From Inonotus obliquus (Eukaryota > Basidiomycota > Agaricomycetes > Hymenochaetales > Hymenochaetaceae): 64,000 bases of DNA. The notes under the pieces are model-generated. The model made no database searches. It worked only from the letters and a program-made list of their open reading frames with translations, and was not told the DNA's origin. Made by a program: the position numbers and the translations under genes. The number at the start of each line of letters is the position of its first letter. Position 1 is the stretch's first letter. The stretch lies in the NCBI GenBank assembly GCA_032164295.1, contig JAJHTX010000001.1:3038001-3102000 (forward strand), read 5' to 3'. Shown one piece after another: positions 1 through 11,787 of the stretch.

Positions 1-198
1 GTTGTAGTGAACAATCGAGACAAAGTCATCAGCCTCAAAGGATTCGAGGTCACTCAGATACAGCAAAAGGTCCAACTCCTCCTCGACTCTTCCGGCGCCA
101 AGATCGTACCATTGAAACGAAAGACGGTCGTCAGCACGACAGAGGCAGCTAGGGGTATTTGGAGCGGGTTACACGTCCCGGAAACGTACAAAATATAG
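1..198 (+). CDS. mitochondrial large ribosomal subunit protein mL43 (MRPL51/S25-type), C-terminal part
   Basis: The reading frame is open from the first base and stops with TAG at 196-198, so this is the last exon or last part of a gene that begins left of the window. The visible 65 residues carry the C-terminal signature of the L51/S25/CI-B8 thioredoxin-like domain of fungal mL43: 'VNNRDKVISLKGF', 'LLLDSSGAK' and the ending 'ARGIWSGLHVPE', comparable to the 'LRDSSG...RGTWSPF' pattern known in yeast MrpL51. The product would be a structural protein of the mitochondrial 54S ribosomal subunit. No ATG or targeting peptide is visible because the 5' part is missing. The identification rests on the recalled family pattern and no alignment was run. 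Confidence 0.75.
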   Translation, partial: VVVNNRDKVISLKGFEVTQIQQKVQLLLDSSGAKIVPLKRKTVVSTTEAARGIWSGLHVPETYKI

Positions 199-466
199 TA
201 TAGCCAACCTTCAACTAGCGGAGCACATCTTCCATGTCGTTCGCACCTCACCTCATAAGTACCGTCTTTGCGGCAATTCCGCTAGACAAAACTTGTTCGA
301 CGGACAATCACACGATTCGGGATAACCCAAGCTCAAATTTAGATAGGTGTGGCGAGGGTACACGAAACAGACCTACGATCTCTAATACTAATAGATACTG
401 AAGGCGTAAAATCAGTTTGCATCATTTGCGTGAGCAATGATAATCCGACCAAGGAAGGATGCGGAT

Positions 467-2634
467 TCAAAGGCCTGCAACCTGTTTCGGTTGCAACTCT
501 GCAAATCCGGACAGAGCAGAATTATTACCTGAGGAGTTCCCGGAACTGGAAAAAGCATGTTCTTCAAGAAGCCGAGGTATGGGGCTAACGTAGTAAGGCT
601 CAGATGTTCCAAAGAACTCCCGTTCTGGCTCTCTTCCCTTTTCTTTCTCCTTCCACGCATCAGAAAAAGCGTTATATCTCGGGTTTGACAATCGCCGCCT
701 TGGCAACGTGGGTGGTAAACTGAGGCGCACCCGAACTTCGTTCTCATCTTCATCGTCCTCGTCCGTGGCGTGTGAGAATACGCTACGCGTCGTTGGAGCC
801 AGGTACTCTAACCTGGTGCGCACCGTCGGGGCAGAAGTTGCGCTACGCCACGGGTTCTGCCAAGTGCCCCGGGTACGCTGAGCTGTCAGAATGCGGTCGA
901 TCTCCTCTTCTTCGTCTGTTGGTATCTCGTCTCCATTTGCGTCAAGCCGTGCTAGAGACACCAACTTCTAAGTTTTCTAAAAATAGATTGACTGATACAC
1001 GTACCCCAGCCTCGTCGCCTTCGAGTGGGCATATTGGTACTTGTAGAAGGAGTATCTGTAATAAGAGGCGGCAAATCCGTCTCACTTTGCTGACTTTGAC
1101 TCCACGAACCGAAGGTACGCCTCAATCGTTCCAACAAGGAAACATTACTGCTGTCAGCATTTGTGGCGGGCTGTGTAGCTGGCAATATTCGCCGGTACGT
1201 ATCACCTTCACGCAAAACCTCCAATGAATTCGGCGGAATGACCTCCGGATAGTTTTCCCAATCCCACCAAGGATCAGCATTGAGCTGGTGTACCTGCTCG
1301 TCCCCGTCTGCGTTAACCCGTCGACGAATCCGGTAAGACCGACCTTCCTCTTCATCTACAACCTCGTGGTATAGGCTATCCCCTTCTTGACGACCCTCCG
1401 TGCGGCGCGAAAAGAGGGCTCCATCCAAATCCTCTCCGTCCGTTGATGACGGGATACGGCTTATACTGCTTCGCGCGTCCGACAAAGCATTTGTGATACG
1501 GTCCAAGTGTCCATAGACGTTGTGTAGGTAAGAAGACACGTCTTGAGATTGATCCTCGTCGGCAATCTGTGTGGTGCTCTCCGAACTGGATGGACCGGTA
1601 GAAGTAGACGGACTGATTGGCGCAGCGTCCGGAAGATTCGTGGATGGCCTATTGCTGGCTGCTCTTCTTTGTCTTAAGACACTGTCACGCCCTCTCACCA
1701 CTCTTATCGGCCGGAAAATATAGTTATCAACCTCAGTCTCAGACCCATCACTGTCATCCAGACGTCCTGTTAACCTCGAAGCTGCGTCGAATTGAGCGGT
1801 TAGCCGCGCAACACTATCTGGACGAGGTGGAATGAATACTCCGGATGCTCCGGCATTTTCGTGCCATAAGGGAGGAAGTCGCCGTTGGTCAGGAGCCGGA
1901 GACCTGGCTGCTGCTGCACGAGATGCGACACGTCTGCCTAGGATCGTGCTCGCGGAGTCGTCATTACGATGCGAAACGCGCCAAGCGGGTAGTGTAATGG
2001 TGGAACGACCTTCTGGGCGAATTAGCCCGCTGCTGCTTTCTCGTACGGGTCGGACGGATCGCGAAGACGCAGCGTCTGACGCCCGATTCCGCGGCGAGAT
2101 CCCACTCGAGCCTGGCTGCCTGGAGGCGTTACTTGACATGTTCGAAGAACTTGTCAAGCGCCCGGTATTGTTGGTCTGACTGTCTCCCCTGCGCGTGCGA
2201 GCCATATTTTGCATCATGTTGGTTGTGGGACGCATGTATTCCGGAAGATCCTGATTGAGCACGGCTTCGCTGTCGGCTGGCGCTAAATTACTCTCTTCCG
2301 ACAGCACTATCGCGGAGTGAGATGGCCCTATACTAGATTCCGCGTTTGATGTGGTGGTTTGCCGTGTGGATTGTTCCCCGTTTGTATCTGATGAGTCTCC
2401 AACCATACTTTCTTCTACATACGAGAGCGCGTCACGAACTTGAGTCAAACGAAGAAAAGTGTCGCTAAAACTCGGTGATGAGCTGCCCGAATTCGCCTGT
2501 TCAGCATTAGGTGCAGATTGTCGTGTTTGATCCTCCTGAGGCAAACGTGAAATTATCGTTCGTGTGTTTTCGTTACGGTCCGAAACGGCTGAGCGTCGCC
2601 GTCTTGAAGCCGTTTCTTCGTCCAGTCGACGCAT
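467..2634 (-). CDS. hypothetical Ser-rich, largely disordered protein
   Basis: Two exons are supported: 2634-1005 and 951-467. The intron between them (1004-952, 53 bp) starts GTACGT, ends CTCTAG and restores the frame exactly, joining '...RRRRGW' to 'ARLDANGDEIP'. The ATG at 2634 is the first in-frame ATG; the open frame extends upstream to 2709 only through non-ATG codons. The protein is about 720 residues, rich in Ser, Arg and Asp. It has short ordered islands: a Trp-rich patch 'DPWWDWENYPEVIPP', an acidic stretch 'DEEEEIDR' and a C-terminal 'PYYVSPIPRLLEEH'. No catalytic motif, membrane segment or known domain was recognised. A cryptic 30-bp intron near 516-545 is possible but not needed. 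Function unknown; a basidiomycete-restricted protein is likely. Confidence 0.7.
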
Positions 2635-2957
2635 AATTAACGATGGAGGAGAGAATGAGGTCTGGTGAATGTAGTTGTTCGCAACAAAGTGGAATAAGCC
2701 TGTTGCCACTACTGAGCTCTCGATGTGGGCACCCTGAAAAGAACACGAGACTCGAGGTCCGCCTGCGGATTAGCTTCACTCGCGCTCTTCACGGTGATTA
2801 ATGTGGCCTTTCGTAAGTGAATAAGACAGGAAAGATGGGTATAGAATGGTGACCGTTGATGTATAACCTTCACACACGGAAATGAAAGCACGTGAGTACG
2901 CGTCGGAATCGCGTCGCCCCCCGACCTCACCCGCTCGCAACTAACCTCAAACTCATA

Positions 2958-4101
2958 ATGCTTCGACAATTACCCATTTCACTTCGTTCTGCTGCGAGAG
3001 CACGCGTGTTCCGTCCGGCTTACCGTCAGCTCTCTTTTTATGCAGTGCCCAAGGGCAACTGGAACACGGCATGGCGACGCGTCGGCCTATTTGCGGCTGT
3101 CGTGGGTGCTGGTGGTGCTGCTCTCATGCTCCAGACACAGGACAAGATCCTTTTGGACTCTAGGTCGCCTATCCCTTCCACACCGGAGGAACTAGACACA
3201 GGTGCAAAACGCAGTCAGTGAGTTGTCAAAGTTAAAGTATCGCTTGTATTCAATGGTTCGGACTTCAGAGGATATTGCTACTGGGATTGAGTTTCCTGAG
3301 GCGCTTGTTATTCCTTCTCGTGTACGACTCCCGCAATTTCAGCTCGTGGGATTGGGTGTGCGAACAGTCTCGTTCATAAACCTGAAAGTTTACTCGGTGG
3401 CGTTCTATGCAGACCTCTCCAGCCTGATGGTCAGTGCACCGTATTTGCTGGTTAGACATCATCAACGTATTCTTCGTTAGATTCCTGGGAATCTTTCTCC
3501 CGACGAGAAGATTGACTACATCATCTCCAACACCGCATGTGTTCTCCGAATTAGTGAGTATCCAATGTTGACCGTCTCTGCAACCTGCAACTGATCTAAT
3601 AAAACATGTCAGTCCCGACGCGAAACACATCGTACTCTCATCTTCGTGATGGTTTCATGCGCTCTATCCAACATAGATTATCGACACAACTTAAAGGAGG
3701 CGATATATCCACTCACGAGGCCGAAGAAGCTCAGTCACCGATTCGCAAGCTCAAGTCTATGTTCCCGAGTTCACCACTTAAGAAGGGCGATACGTTAGAC
3801 ATACTATTGCTAGCACCACCGAAAAATCCCGGAGAGAAAAGGACGCTGGTTGTTCGTGATCTCGGGTCAGTCGAAAGCAACTGGTTAGCAAAGTATGTGG
3901 AATGTGCCCCGTTCTCAGGTAGCTGCCTCTAATAATCTCACAGGGAATTCGTTAAGATGTACTTCGTGGATAAGGGGACAAGTCCACCTGTAAGTAATCC
4001 ATTTTCCTTGACCCTTACGGATGTAGGCTAATCGTAGTCCTCAGTTGAAGAATTCCGTTATTGAGTTCCTACAATCTTCTCAACCTGTAATTACGCGGTG
4101 A
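2958..4101 (+). CDS. Aim18/Aim46-like mitochondrial protein with chalcone-isomerase fold
   Basis: Six exons join in phase: 2958-about 3213, 3269-3429, 3481-3553, 3613-3892, 3944-3989 and 4045-4101. The N-terminus is Arg-rich with no acid ('MLRQLPISLRSAARARVF'), as in a mitochondrial targeting peptide, followed by a single hydrophobic segment ('VGLFAAVVGAGGAALML'), suggesting inner-membrane anchoring. The conserved core matches the Aim18/Aim46 family: 'IEFPEALVIPS', 'LVGLGVRTVSFINLKVYSVAFYA', 'DYIISNTACVLRI', 'PTRNTSYSHLRDGFMR', 'QSPIRKLKSMFP' and 'LVVRDLGSVESNWLAKEFV'. These proteins keep the chalcone-isomerase fold, but yeast members are not known to be flavonoid enzymes. The exon 1 donor is the only doubtful join: GTCAGT at 3214 fits the phase, and GTGCAA at 3202 is an alternative. 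Confidence 0.8.
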
Positions 4102-4668
4102 ATGGTCGTCATGCGCAAATGCTTTGAATATCGATGTTGCTCTTGTTTGCATATTATCATTGGGCTCCAGGCTTGTATTCTCACACCCATCTCAATTATA
4201 TTATGCAACACTTCCGAAATAACTTCGTTCAGTAGGAATCAGCTGCATTAACTGTAAGCATTCGATACGTGAACTTTGAAAGGTATGGATGTGCTGTGTG
4301 GCAAAGAAATACGTTGATGGACTTTGAGTGAATAATGTATCCTGTCTCTAATAGTTGTCGTTCTCTTGTATTCAAAATTCAGTCTGCAAACCCTACCTAG
4401 CTATCTTGTACCTTACTTGGATTGGATTTAATGATAATGACTACTTTCAAACTCCGCAGAACTTTGATCGGCGCTCCTTAATCTTCAGTGTCCCTCAGGC
4501 TCACCTTCATCTTCGTGGCTGAATGGTAGACGGTAACCCTGACTCCGCCATTAATAAGTCCGAGTACTCCTAGATCACTCTGGCAGCAACACCGTGCTGG
4601 TCACTGCTCCTCGGAAGTAGGCCTAAAGAATCCCATCGATACACATTACTTCAGGCTATTGCTCTATC
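4102..4668. other. intergenic stretch, no gene seen
   Basis: This AT-rich tandem-orientation gap lies between the Aim18-like stop and the ArsB-like start. It should hold the terminator and 3'UTR of the first gene and the promoter of the second. No convincing ORF, RNA gene or repeat was found. Confidence 0.5.
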
Positions 4669-6830
4669 ATGATCACATCCTGGCGTAGCATATTTGCTCT
4701 AGTCATCTTTCTTCTAACCAGTCAGTACCAACCTTCCGGTTCGTCTTTTATACTGACTACTCATAAAACCTCATACCTCTTCATTCTCAGACCTTGTTGG
4801 TGTCTTCCCGCTTTACGTAACAGTCCCTCTCCCCGCATCCTTCAGTCCAATTGCAGCGAAAGTCGCAGAGGATCTTCGACTGTGTTTACCATCACAATCC
4901 TGTTGTCAGATGCACCCATCAATATGCAGGTCAGACGCCTCGGATACACATCGCAAGATGAAGTTCCGATGGCATAGAATTGCTATCAACTTTCAGACGG
5001 CTCCGTTAACGGCTGTTCTTCTTTTGTTGGCTACACGTATCTTACACGGTTCGGATGTGAGGGAGGGTATTGTTGGCAGTGAGTCCAGTGGGATACGACC
5101 CCTGGACATCATGGCTCTCTTCATCTCGCTCGTAAGAACAGTTTTATCTACAGGTTCCTCGGCACGAAGTATTTACATGTTACTGAGTAGGCGTATTTGT
5201 CAATTTCCTTGGACACTACGGGACTCTTCCGCTTCATGGCGTTCTGGGTCGTCCGTAAGGGAGGTTCATCGGGAAGACGTCTGTATCTGTACTTGTACAT
5301 CTTCTTCCTCATTTCCGCGACTCTCGTTGGAAATGTGAGTACCACAACCATCGTGAAGCGTTCACTGACTCATCGACGGCATGTTCACAGGACCCGGTCG
5401 TTCTCTTCGGTACTCCGTTCTTGGCTTACTTTTCCCGTGTCTCTGGGTGAGTTAATTCTGTTGTTCTTATATTAGAACTCTGACGAAATGATTCCCAGTG
5501 TTATTCCGACTGCGTGGATTTTTGCCCAGTTTGCGACGGCAAATATGGGTAAGCCCCTGCGATTCAAACGGCGCTGTTTAGTAATATTGTGAATCGTGTT
5601 CGTTGCAGCTTCCGCCGTGCTACCTTCATCCAATTTGACGAACCTAGTACTTGCAGGCGCCTTCTCGTTCTCCTTCATATCCTTCGCCGCTCATACAGTC
5701 TTACCCACACTTGCCGCTGGGGTTGCCGTATTCCCTGTTCTGATGTTCTTGCTATTCCACTCTAGGGATCTTGTCCCTCGCGAGATCAATGTAGTGGAGC
5801 TTCAGCATTCAGTGTCTGAAACCGAATCTAGACCTTCAGAAGATGCTGGATCTGCCAGACATGCCCCAGGGGACCTTACGGATAAGAAAGGAGCGATATT
5901 TGGTTCTGCATTGCTGGGAATTACTCTTTGCGTCCTCATTGGGACGTCACCTCTCAAGATTCCTGTATGGAAAGTGACGGTCCCTCCGGCACTTTTTATG
6001 CTTGGAAGGGATATTTGGCATGACAGGAAGATGTGGAAGAAAAACGATTCTTCACCTGGGACTCTCGAAAGTGTCCAGGCAGAATCATTGGCAATAGAAC
6101 AGACGACACAGATGGAATTACACCCTGTCCCCAAAGAGCTGTATTCATCCCACAGCTTCACGCAACCGGACCAAAAAAAACGTTCAACACTCCTCGCTTA
6201 TATCGAAAACATCAAAACCGGCACACTACCCACAGTAATGACCATCTTACCTCGCCTCCCCATCTCCCTGGTCCTATTCGCGTTCTGCATGTTCATCCTC
6301 GTACAGGCTCTGACGACTTCGGGGTGGGTTGAGGTCTTTGCCGGTTGGTGGGCTGCGTGGATTAGAGTCTGCGAAGGGAATGGGATGGGTTCAGGGGTAG
6401 TGGGTGCTATTGGTGGTATGCTTTTGATAAGTACCTTATTGTGCAATGTGAGATCATTTTTCACAGTCGTTGGCTCGGATCCCTTGTGTTCGCTAAATAA
6501 TCATGATTATAACAGATATGCGGAACGAACATCGGAGCAACAATCCTGCTGGCCCGAGTCCTTCAAACATGGATCTCCTCCCCTTCAACAATCGATCCCA
6601 AAATTCAACTCGGCTCGATATTCGCCCTCGCCCTCGGCACAAACTTTGGCGCATTCACATTCTCCTTCTCTGCTTCCCTCGCAGGACTGCTTTGGCGAGA
6701 CATCCTTAGGCAAAAGGGTATTTCTGTTCGACAGAGGCAGTTTGCGACTTTGAACCTTCCAATTGTTGGTACTGCTGTTGTTTCGGCAGGTGCGGTGCTC
6801 GTTGCAGAGGTGTATATTGTTGGACGATAA
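4669..6830 (+). CDS. ArsB/NhaD-type (citrate-transporter-like) membrane permease
   Basis: A multi-exon gene from ATG 4669 to TAA 6828-6830. In-phase exons give 'NFQTAPLTAVLLLLATRIL', 'VREGIVGSESSGIRPLDIM', 'AYLSISLDTTGLFRFMAFW', 'RKGGSSGRRLYLYLYIFFL', 'DPVVLFGTPFLAYFSRVSG', 'IPTAWIFAQFATANMASAV', 'NLTNLVLAGAFSFSF', and after a long loop 'ICGTNIGATILLARVL' and 'ALALGTNFGAFTFSFSASL'. The Asn-rich re-entrant-type signatures (NLTNLVLAG; GTNIGATI; LGTNFGAF) and repeated hydrophobic helices are those of the ion transporter superfamily (ArsB, CitM, NhaD). Fungal members are often labelled arsenical-pump or citrate-transporter domain proteins; the substrate cannot be told from sequence. The cytoplasmic loop at about 5800-6200 is Ser- and charge-rich. 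It converges on the NRAMP gene to the right. Exact edges of the first two introns are less certain. Confidence 0.8.
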
Positions 6831-7190
6831 GCCTCGGCGAACGCCTATTTGAGAACTGACAGAATGCGGGAGTCTCAAAATTGAGATGCACGCGGTTACA
6901 GTAGTTGATTCCGCTTTAAAGCTTGATGGCCCTCACCCGGAAAAATTAGACGACTAGAACAAGATAGAATGAAATGATCGGTAGATGTTGGATGAAATGT
7001 GCAAGGTGTTTAGCAGCACAACAAACTCCAAATTCTACAACAATACAGTGATGTACACAGCGTGAATACTAGGTACATTTTATGAGCTCCCAGCGAAGCG
7101 AATAAGTACCACAGCTTGACAAACGAAAGCACTTCAGCACTGAACAGAGCAATATCAAACGACAAACTGAGAGTCCGGATAATCTAATCC
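6831..7190. other. convergent intergenic region (two 3'UTRs)
   Basis: The gap separates the TAA of the ArsB-like gene from the stop codon of the minus-strand NRAMP gene. It is AT-rich and must carry both terminators. Nothing else was recognised. Confidence 0.5.
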
Positions 7191-9494
7191 TCAGTCGATA
7201 GCAAGAGTAACAATAAGATACCCATTCGCAACAAGAATCACGAGCCAAATGAAGTAGGAAAGGATAGTCAATGACCAGCTATTGCTGTAGTCCACGTATT
7301 CCGTTGCCTCGTCCCCTACAGACAACGGAGTCGCAACAGTCTCAACGTGGATTTCATCTGCTCGGCCCTTGCCTTTTCGCTTCTCATTCGCTGGGGACCC
7401 TGAATCTTCATTCTCGACGGACTCTGAAATATCATCTCCCGATTCGAGAATGACGACTTCCGAGAAGTCTTCGCCTGTGAGTTCCTTCTTGGGCTCCCCC
7501 CGTTTCTCTTCATCAGCCGTTTCCGACTCCGGACTGGAAGAAGTTTCCTCCTCTTGAATGATCCGACGCGGTCGCGGTACTCGCATAACGACGGAAGAAG
7601 ATGTAAGCCAGATGAGTGGGAACATGACGAACGGGAGGACTATGCTAAGAACGACCTGCGATATGATCAAAAGTGTGTCGATGCCGGAGCGCCCGACAAT
7701 GATGGCAACAAGCAAAGATGGAACGAGACCGAGTAGACGGGTAACAAGGCGACGAAGGAAGGGCTACGGATACTATCAGCTCCATTGTTCAATATGCGTG
7801 TTCGCTGTTGACTTACTGAAATGCTCCATTGAATGAAACCTTCTGAGACGATCTGACCAGCAAGGGTTGCAGTAATGCTGGCACTTTGTCCGGAACAAAT
7901 CAAAGCAATTGCAAATATCACCGCAGCCGCTGTTAACTGATATCAGAAAAGGGGGAAGTAGAGCCTGCATATAGATCACTAACGTCTCCCGACAAAGTCT
8001 TGAATCAGATCGAACGCATCGAATAGGCCTGCGGGCGCCCCATTTGCCGTCTTCCCAGGTCCAAAGAAAAATACAGCACCAGAGATGATTAAAATTCTAG
8101 AGCGGAGAGCATCAGGCAATGCAGCAAACCCAGGACAGGATAAGATCTAGCTTACGCTGAGTTTATTAGTACTGCGAAGCCCAACAAGTTTATCACAAGG
8201 TCCCAAAGACCGTGCTGGTAGTGGGCTTTAATAAACTCAATTGTGTTATTTTTTCTTTCTCCATACGGCGTCCACGTATCGGGCTGGTCGTCCTCGCCTC
8301 TGCCTCTCACGCGACTGACTGAAAAGAGATGCTTCAATGCCTTTTTTAAGTTGACATGCCTATTCGCTGTTATCTGTGCCGATGAAGGTGTGGGAAGGCT
8401 TTCAGAGTTTGCAGAGCTGGGGGATACACGATCTTGGGTCGCGAGACGAGAACCCAAGTATAGACCGTGCGGCATGACGGTAGCACCGACGATTCCGACG
8501 GCTAAACAATTGTTGAGAAAGTGGACATCAACGAGCAACATATATGTGCGTACAGGCATATAGAGCGGACGGCTCAATGAGTACCTTTGAAGGTAAATAG
8601 CCTTCAAATACATCAGGCCACCTGGGTGAGACACGGGCCAATAGAACGATGAAACACGAGAAGACAACCAAAACCTACTCGCAATTACTCACTACGAGTT
8701 TCGTGAATATCAATTTTGATGCTCACCAGAGTAATAATGATAAGCTCAAAGAGGCGGACGGGTCTCTTGTTTTGACCCTTCGAGGGGTCGCCAATGGCAA
8801 GAATGAAGATAACATCAGCGGCCGTCAGGAGTACGGCGACGGGAAGGGGAAGACGTGGTATTAATAGAACGAGCCCGATTGCAGAACCCAATAGTTCGGC
8901 TATGTCTGTGCTGATGATAGCAAGCTCAGATAGCACGTAAAGCGGGTACAAGAAGATATATCGGACCAGTCTCGGATATCGGGGATGGTCATGCAAGAGC
9001 AAACGGCAATGAGATGCCAGGTCTGGTAAACCGTGAATATTGAGCGAATCCGCTTTCGGTGAGGACACTTCACCTAAGCCAGTTACGCATCCCAGCTTGC
9101 TTGACAGAATCTGAAGGTTGTGTTAAGGATTACCACTCGTCAAGCCGATTTGCATCTTACTTGTAGGACCACAGCTCCCAGTCCTGCGAGAAGGACCACA
9201 AACAGGAGCTTATAGCCGAACTGAGATCCAGCAAGGAGATCTGTGCTCCAGTTCCCTCTGCAGCCACACCGGTCAGGCTAACTCGATGCAAAGCAGACCA
9301 AGGACTTACGGGTCAAAATAGGCAACAGCACACACGACACCAACACCAAAGTGGTGTTTCATATGGTGTATAATTGTGTTGCATACCGACTTGAAAATGG
9401 TCAGACCGCCCTGGAAAGGCCATAGCCTCCGCCTCGACGCGTCGGTGTTGCGCAGACGCGACTGGGATAGTTGTGGGGCCCTAACGGAAGCCAT
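7191..9494 (-). CDS. NRAMP family divalent metal (Mn2+/Fe2+) transporter
   Basis: ATG at 9494, stop at 7193-7191, with several short introns. The family hallmarks appear in order. TM1 is '[11 protein letters not shown]', with the metal-binding DPG split by an intron whose donor lies just after 'GACCC'. Then come '[20 protein letters not shown]' (E and D typical of TM3), '[17 protein letters not shown]' (the MPH metal-ligand motif of TM6), '[13 protein letters not shown]', '[18 protein letters not shown]' (the GQSST-like consensus transport motif) and '[22 protein letters not shown]'. The protein would be a 10-12 TM proton-coupled Mn/Fe importer of the Smf type on plasma, Golgi-like or vacuolar membranes. 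A long acidic insertion precedes the last helix at about 7300-7560 ('[19 protein letters not shown]'), as in other basidiomycete paralogues. Convergent with the ArsB-like gene. Confidence 0.9.
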
Positions 9495-9690
9495 GGAGGG
9501 TACGAATTGGAAGTTGCCATTTGCTGACGGGCTTTGAGGATGTTAGTGTAACCGAGAGAGTGGGACCCGGTATTCGGGGTGTACAGAGATGGTGGGAGTC
9601 CTAATTAGTAGGCGCGTCTCTCAGTCCTTTAAATTTTCCGTTCGTCGCGCCGCGTCCGCTTGTCCTCGTGCTTTTACTCTGACCATAGTG

Positions 9691-10811
9691 ATGGATCTCG
9701 ACGACCTTCATCCAGTGGATGATTATAGCCATCGGTTTTTTATTTGGCACGAATGGATCCAGGTCAGCAAGAACTATAATAATAACACCTTGTGGCTTGG
9801 GACTCAATTAGTACTCCGCTTTCTCAAGGCAAATGGTCCGTTGACGACAGAAACGGTCTTCGATTACTTTGCTACTTCTATGTTCTATGACAAGCAGAGT
9901 AATAATCAAGTCCTCCGTATGCAAACAATGCATACAGGACAACCAATTCAGAACGAAGCGGAGGAGCTCAAGTAGGAGTTTATCCAATTCGGTGTCCCCT
10001 TTCCGATTCTTGGTTGCTGACGCCCTTTCTATTGCCTAGGCGATTCACAGGAATCGAGTTTGCGCTCGTACACGCCCAGCCTCCCTCCCTTTTTATCATT
10101 CACAAGCGCGAGCGCCTATCCCCCGAAGAAGGTAGAAGCTCGGTTTTTCTCTCATCGGTAAAACAACATTGAACTTGCTTCCTCCCACAGTCCGACCGTT
10201 GGCAGCATATTTTATCATCAACAACCGTATCTACCAGTCCCCTGACTTGTATACCGTGCTATCCAATCGTTTGGTCGGTTATTCTCCCTTGCCAAGAGTT
10301 TGTCTTGCGAGTTTAATGATACATCCTTTCCTTTCCTACGGTCTAGCTAACAAGTTTGCATGCGCTGCAATCGTCACTGGATGTTCTCCGGACACACAGA
10401 CCGGATTTCACCCCTCGCACCGGCTTCATCTGGCCAATCGTTGATGCACCCAATGCTGCGGATTCTCTCGCAAAGAAACGCACAACAGAAGAAAGCCTTG
10501 ACGTTGCGAATGAACCTTCTGATCCTTCTCTACCTCAAGGTGCCTCAGAATCGGACTTGAAGCAACAGAAGAGCGGATCGGCTGCCTCTAATACGGCAAC
10601 CAAGAGGCAAGAGAATATAATTCCACTGTGGAATGCCATGCGAACAACCGCGGACCATTCTACGGCATCGTTCAAGGCCCGTGAGTCATCTCAAGCCGCT
10701 GGGACGGCATTGTCTACTCATGGAACCCCACGGGCATCCTCGACCCAGTCAACGCGAGAAGAGACCCCTGTTTCTTCTTCTGCCGGCAAGTTATCAGTGT
10801 CCCCTTCTTAG
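9691..10811 (+). CDS. MED6: Mediator complex subunit 6
   Basis: Five exons join in phase: 9691-9762, 9829-9971, 10040-10131, 10191-10273 and 10347-10811. Family signatures are complete: 'FFIWHEWIQ', 'TETVFDYFATSMFYDKQSNN', 'VLRMQ', 'FTGIEFALVHAQPPSLFIIH', 'RPLAAYFIINNRIYQSPDLY' and 'LTSLHALQSSLD', equivalent to the metazoan MED6 sequence around the conserved PLADYY...IYQAPDL block. MED6 is a head-module subunit of Mediator that bridges activators and RNA polymerase II. The C-terminal third is Ser/Thr-rich and poorly conserved, as in other fungi. The end is uncertain: the frame stops at 10809-10811, but an intron from about 10788 to 10840 would move the stop to 10864-10866. The upstream frame is open to 9589 without a better start. 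Confidence 0.88.
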
Positions 10812-10876
10812 ACGTCATTTCACCTTACTCCTCTACAGCTGGGGTGAAGAAAAGAAAGAAGCGTGAGTCTCATTAA

Positions 10877-11787
10877 CGCCTTGTGACCCGATATTCAATA
10901 GATCTGACATTGTTTCATATAAGGTACGTCAAGTGCTGCATTCGGAACTGAAGCAAGTGCTACCGGATAATCTTGAGTCGTACATCTACATATAAACTTC
11001 AAGCTCGCTCCGCCAAGTCTTGACTCCGGTCCCAACCGTATCCAGAAGCTTTGATCGGACGGGCTTTCCTACCGTGCAAGAAAGCCGTCAGGATTTGGAT
11101 TCGAAACTTGACTCGGCATTCTCTTCGATAGTGGAAGTCCGATTGTTCTCGGAGGCTCCTAGGGGGGGTGTCACAGGATGCGCAGCGGCTATGAGTGTTT
11201 AGATCCCTATCTACTTCCCAATAACGGTGCATATAGTACTTGCCAAGCAAGTACGAGTTATTCAAGCCGATACATGTTGGGCGAATGTATATAAACCCTA
11301 TTGTCAGGTAATCTTAGTCTCTCCGATTACTAGTACCGATAGATTGGATTGTTTCCGTTCTGCAGATTTGGATGTACGAGACGGAAACGGGGGTCGCTGA
11401 GAAATAGGTGTATACCACCACATTCGTACCGAAAACGTTCAGGAAGCCCCTTGCCTTACAAAGTCCGCACCTCATTACCTGCAATACTGTATAACCAGTG
11501 CAAAGACGAGCGATACATCCGAGCCAGTTATAGCGTCTACAAAAAGCAGATGCGTGCCATGATCGTAAACGAAGAGAAAGTTAAAGCTAGCGAGACCCGA
11601 CGCCAGTCAAACGATTGGTCAACCAACCGATTGGGGCCTGTAAACCAGAGCCACGCGGACCCGGGCCAGCACCTAAAGCTAGCGGATTAGCAGATTGGAA
11701 GGACTGCTTGCGTGCCTGTGCGGATGCGTGTACTGCAGATACGTGGTTGGTTAGTGAATCAGCCAAGACACGGAGCTTAGGAGATGA
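10877..11787. other. intergenic region, no gene recognised
   Basis: About 0.9 kb between MED6 (plus) and AP-3 sigma (minus), a convergent arrangement. It holds scattered ORFs of fewer than 115 codons with no recognisable motif and no in-phase splicing partner. A TGTATATA octamer, a possible PUF site in sense orientation to MED6, occurs at about 11286-11293. Confidence 0.4.
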
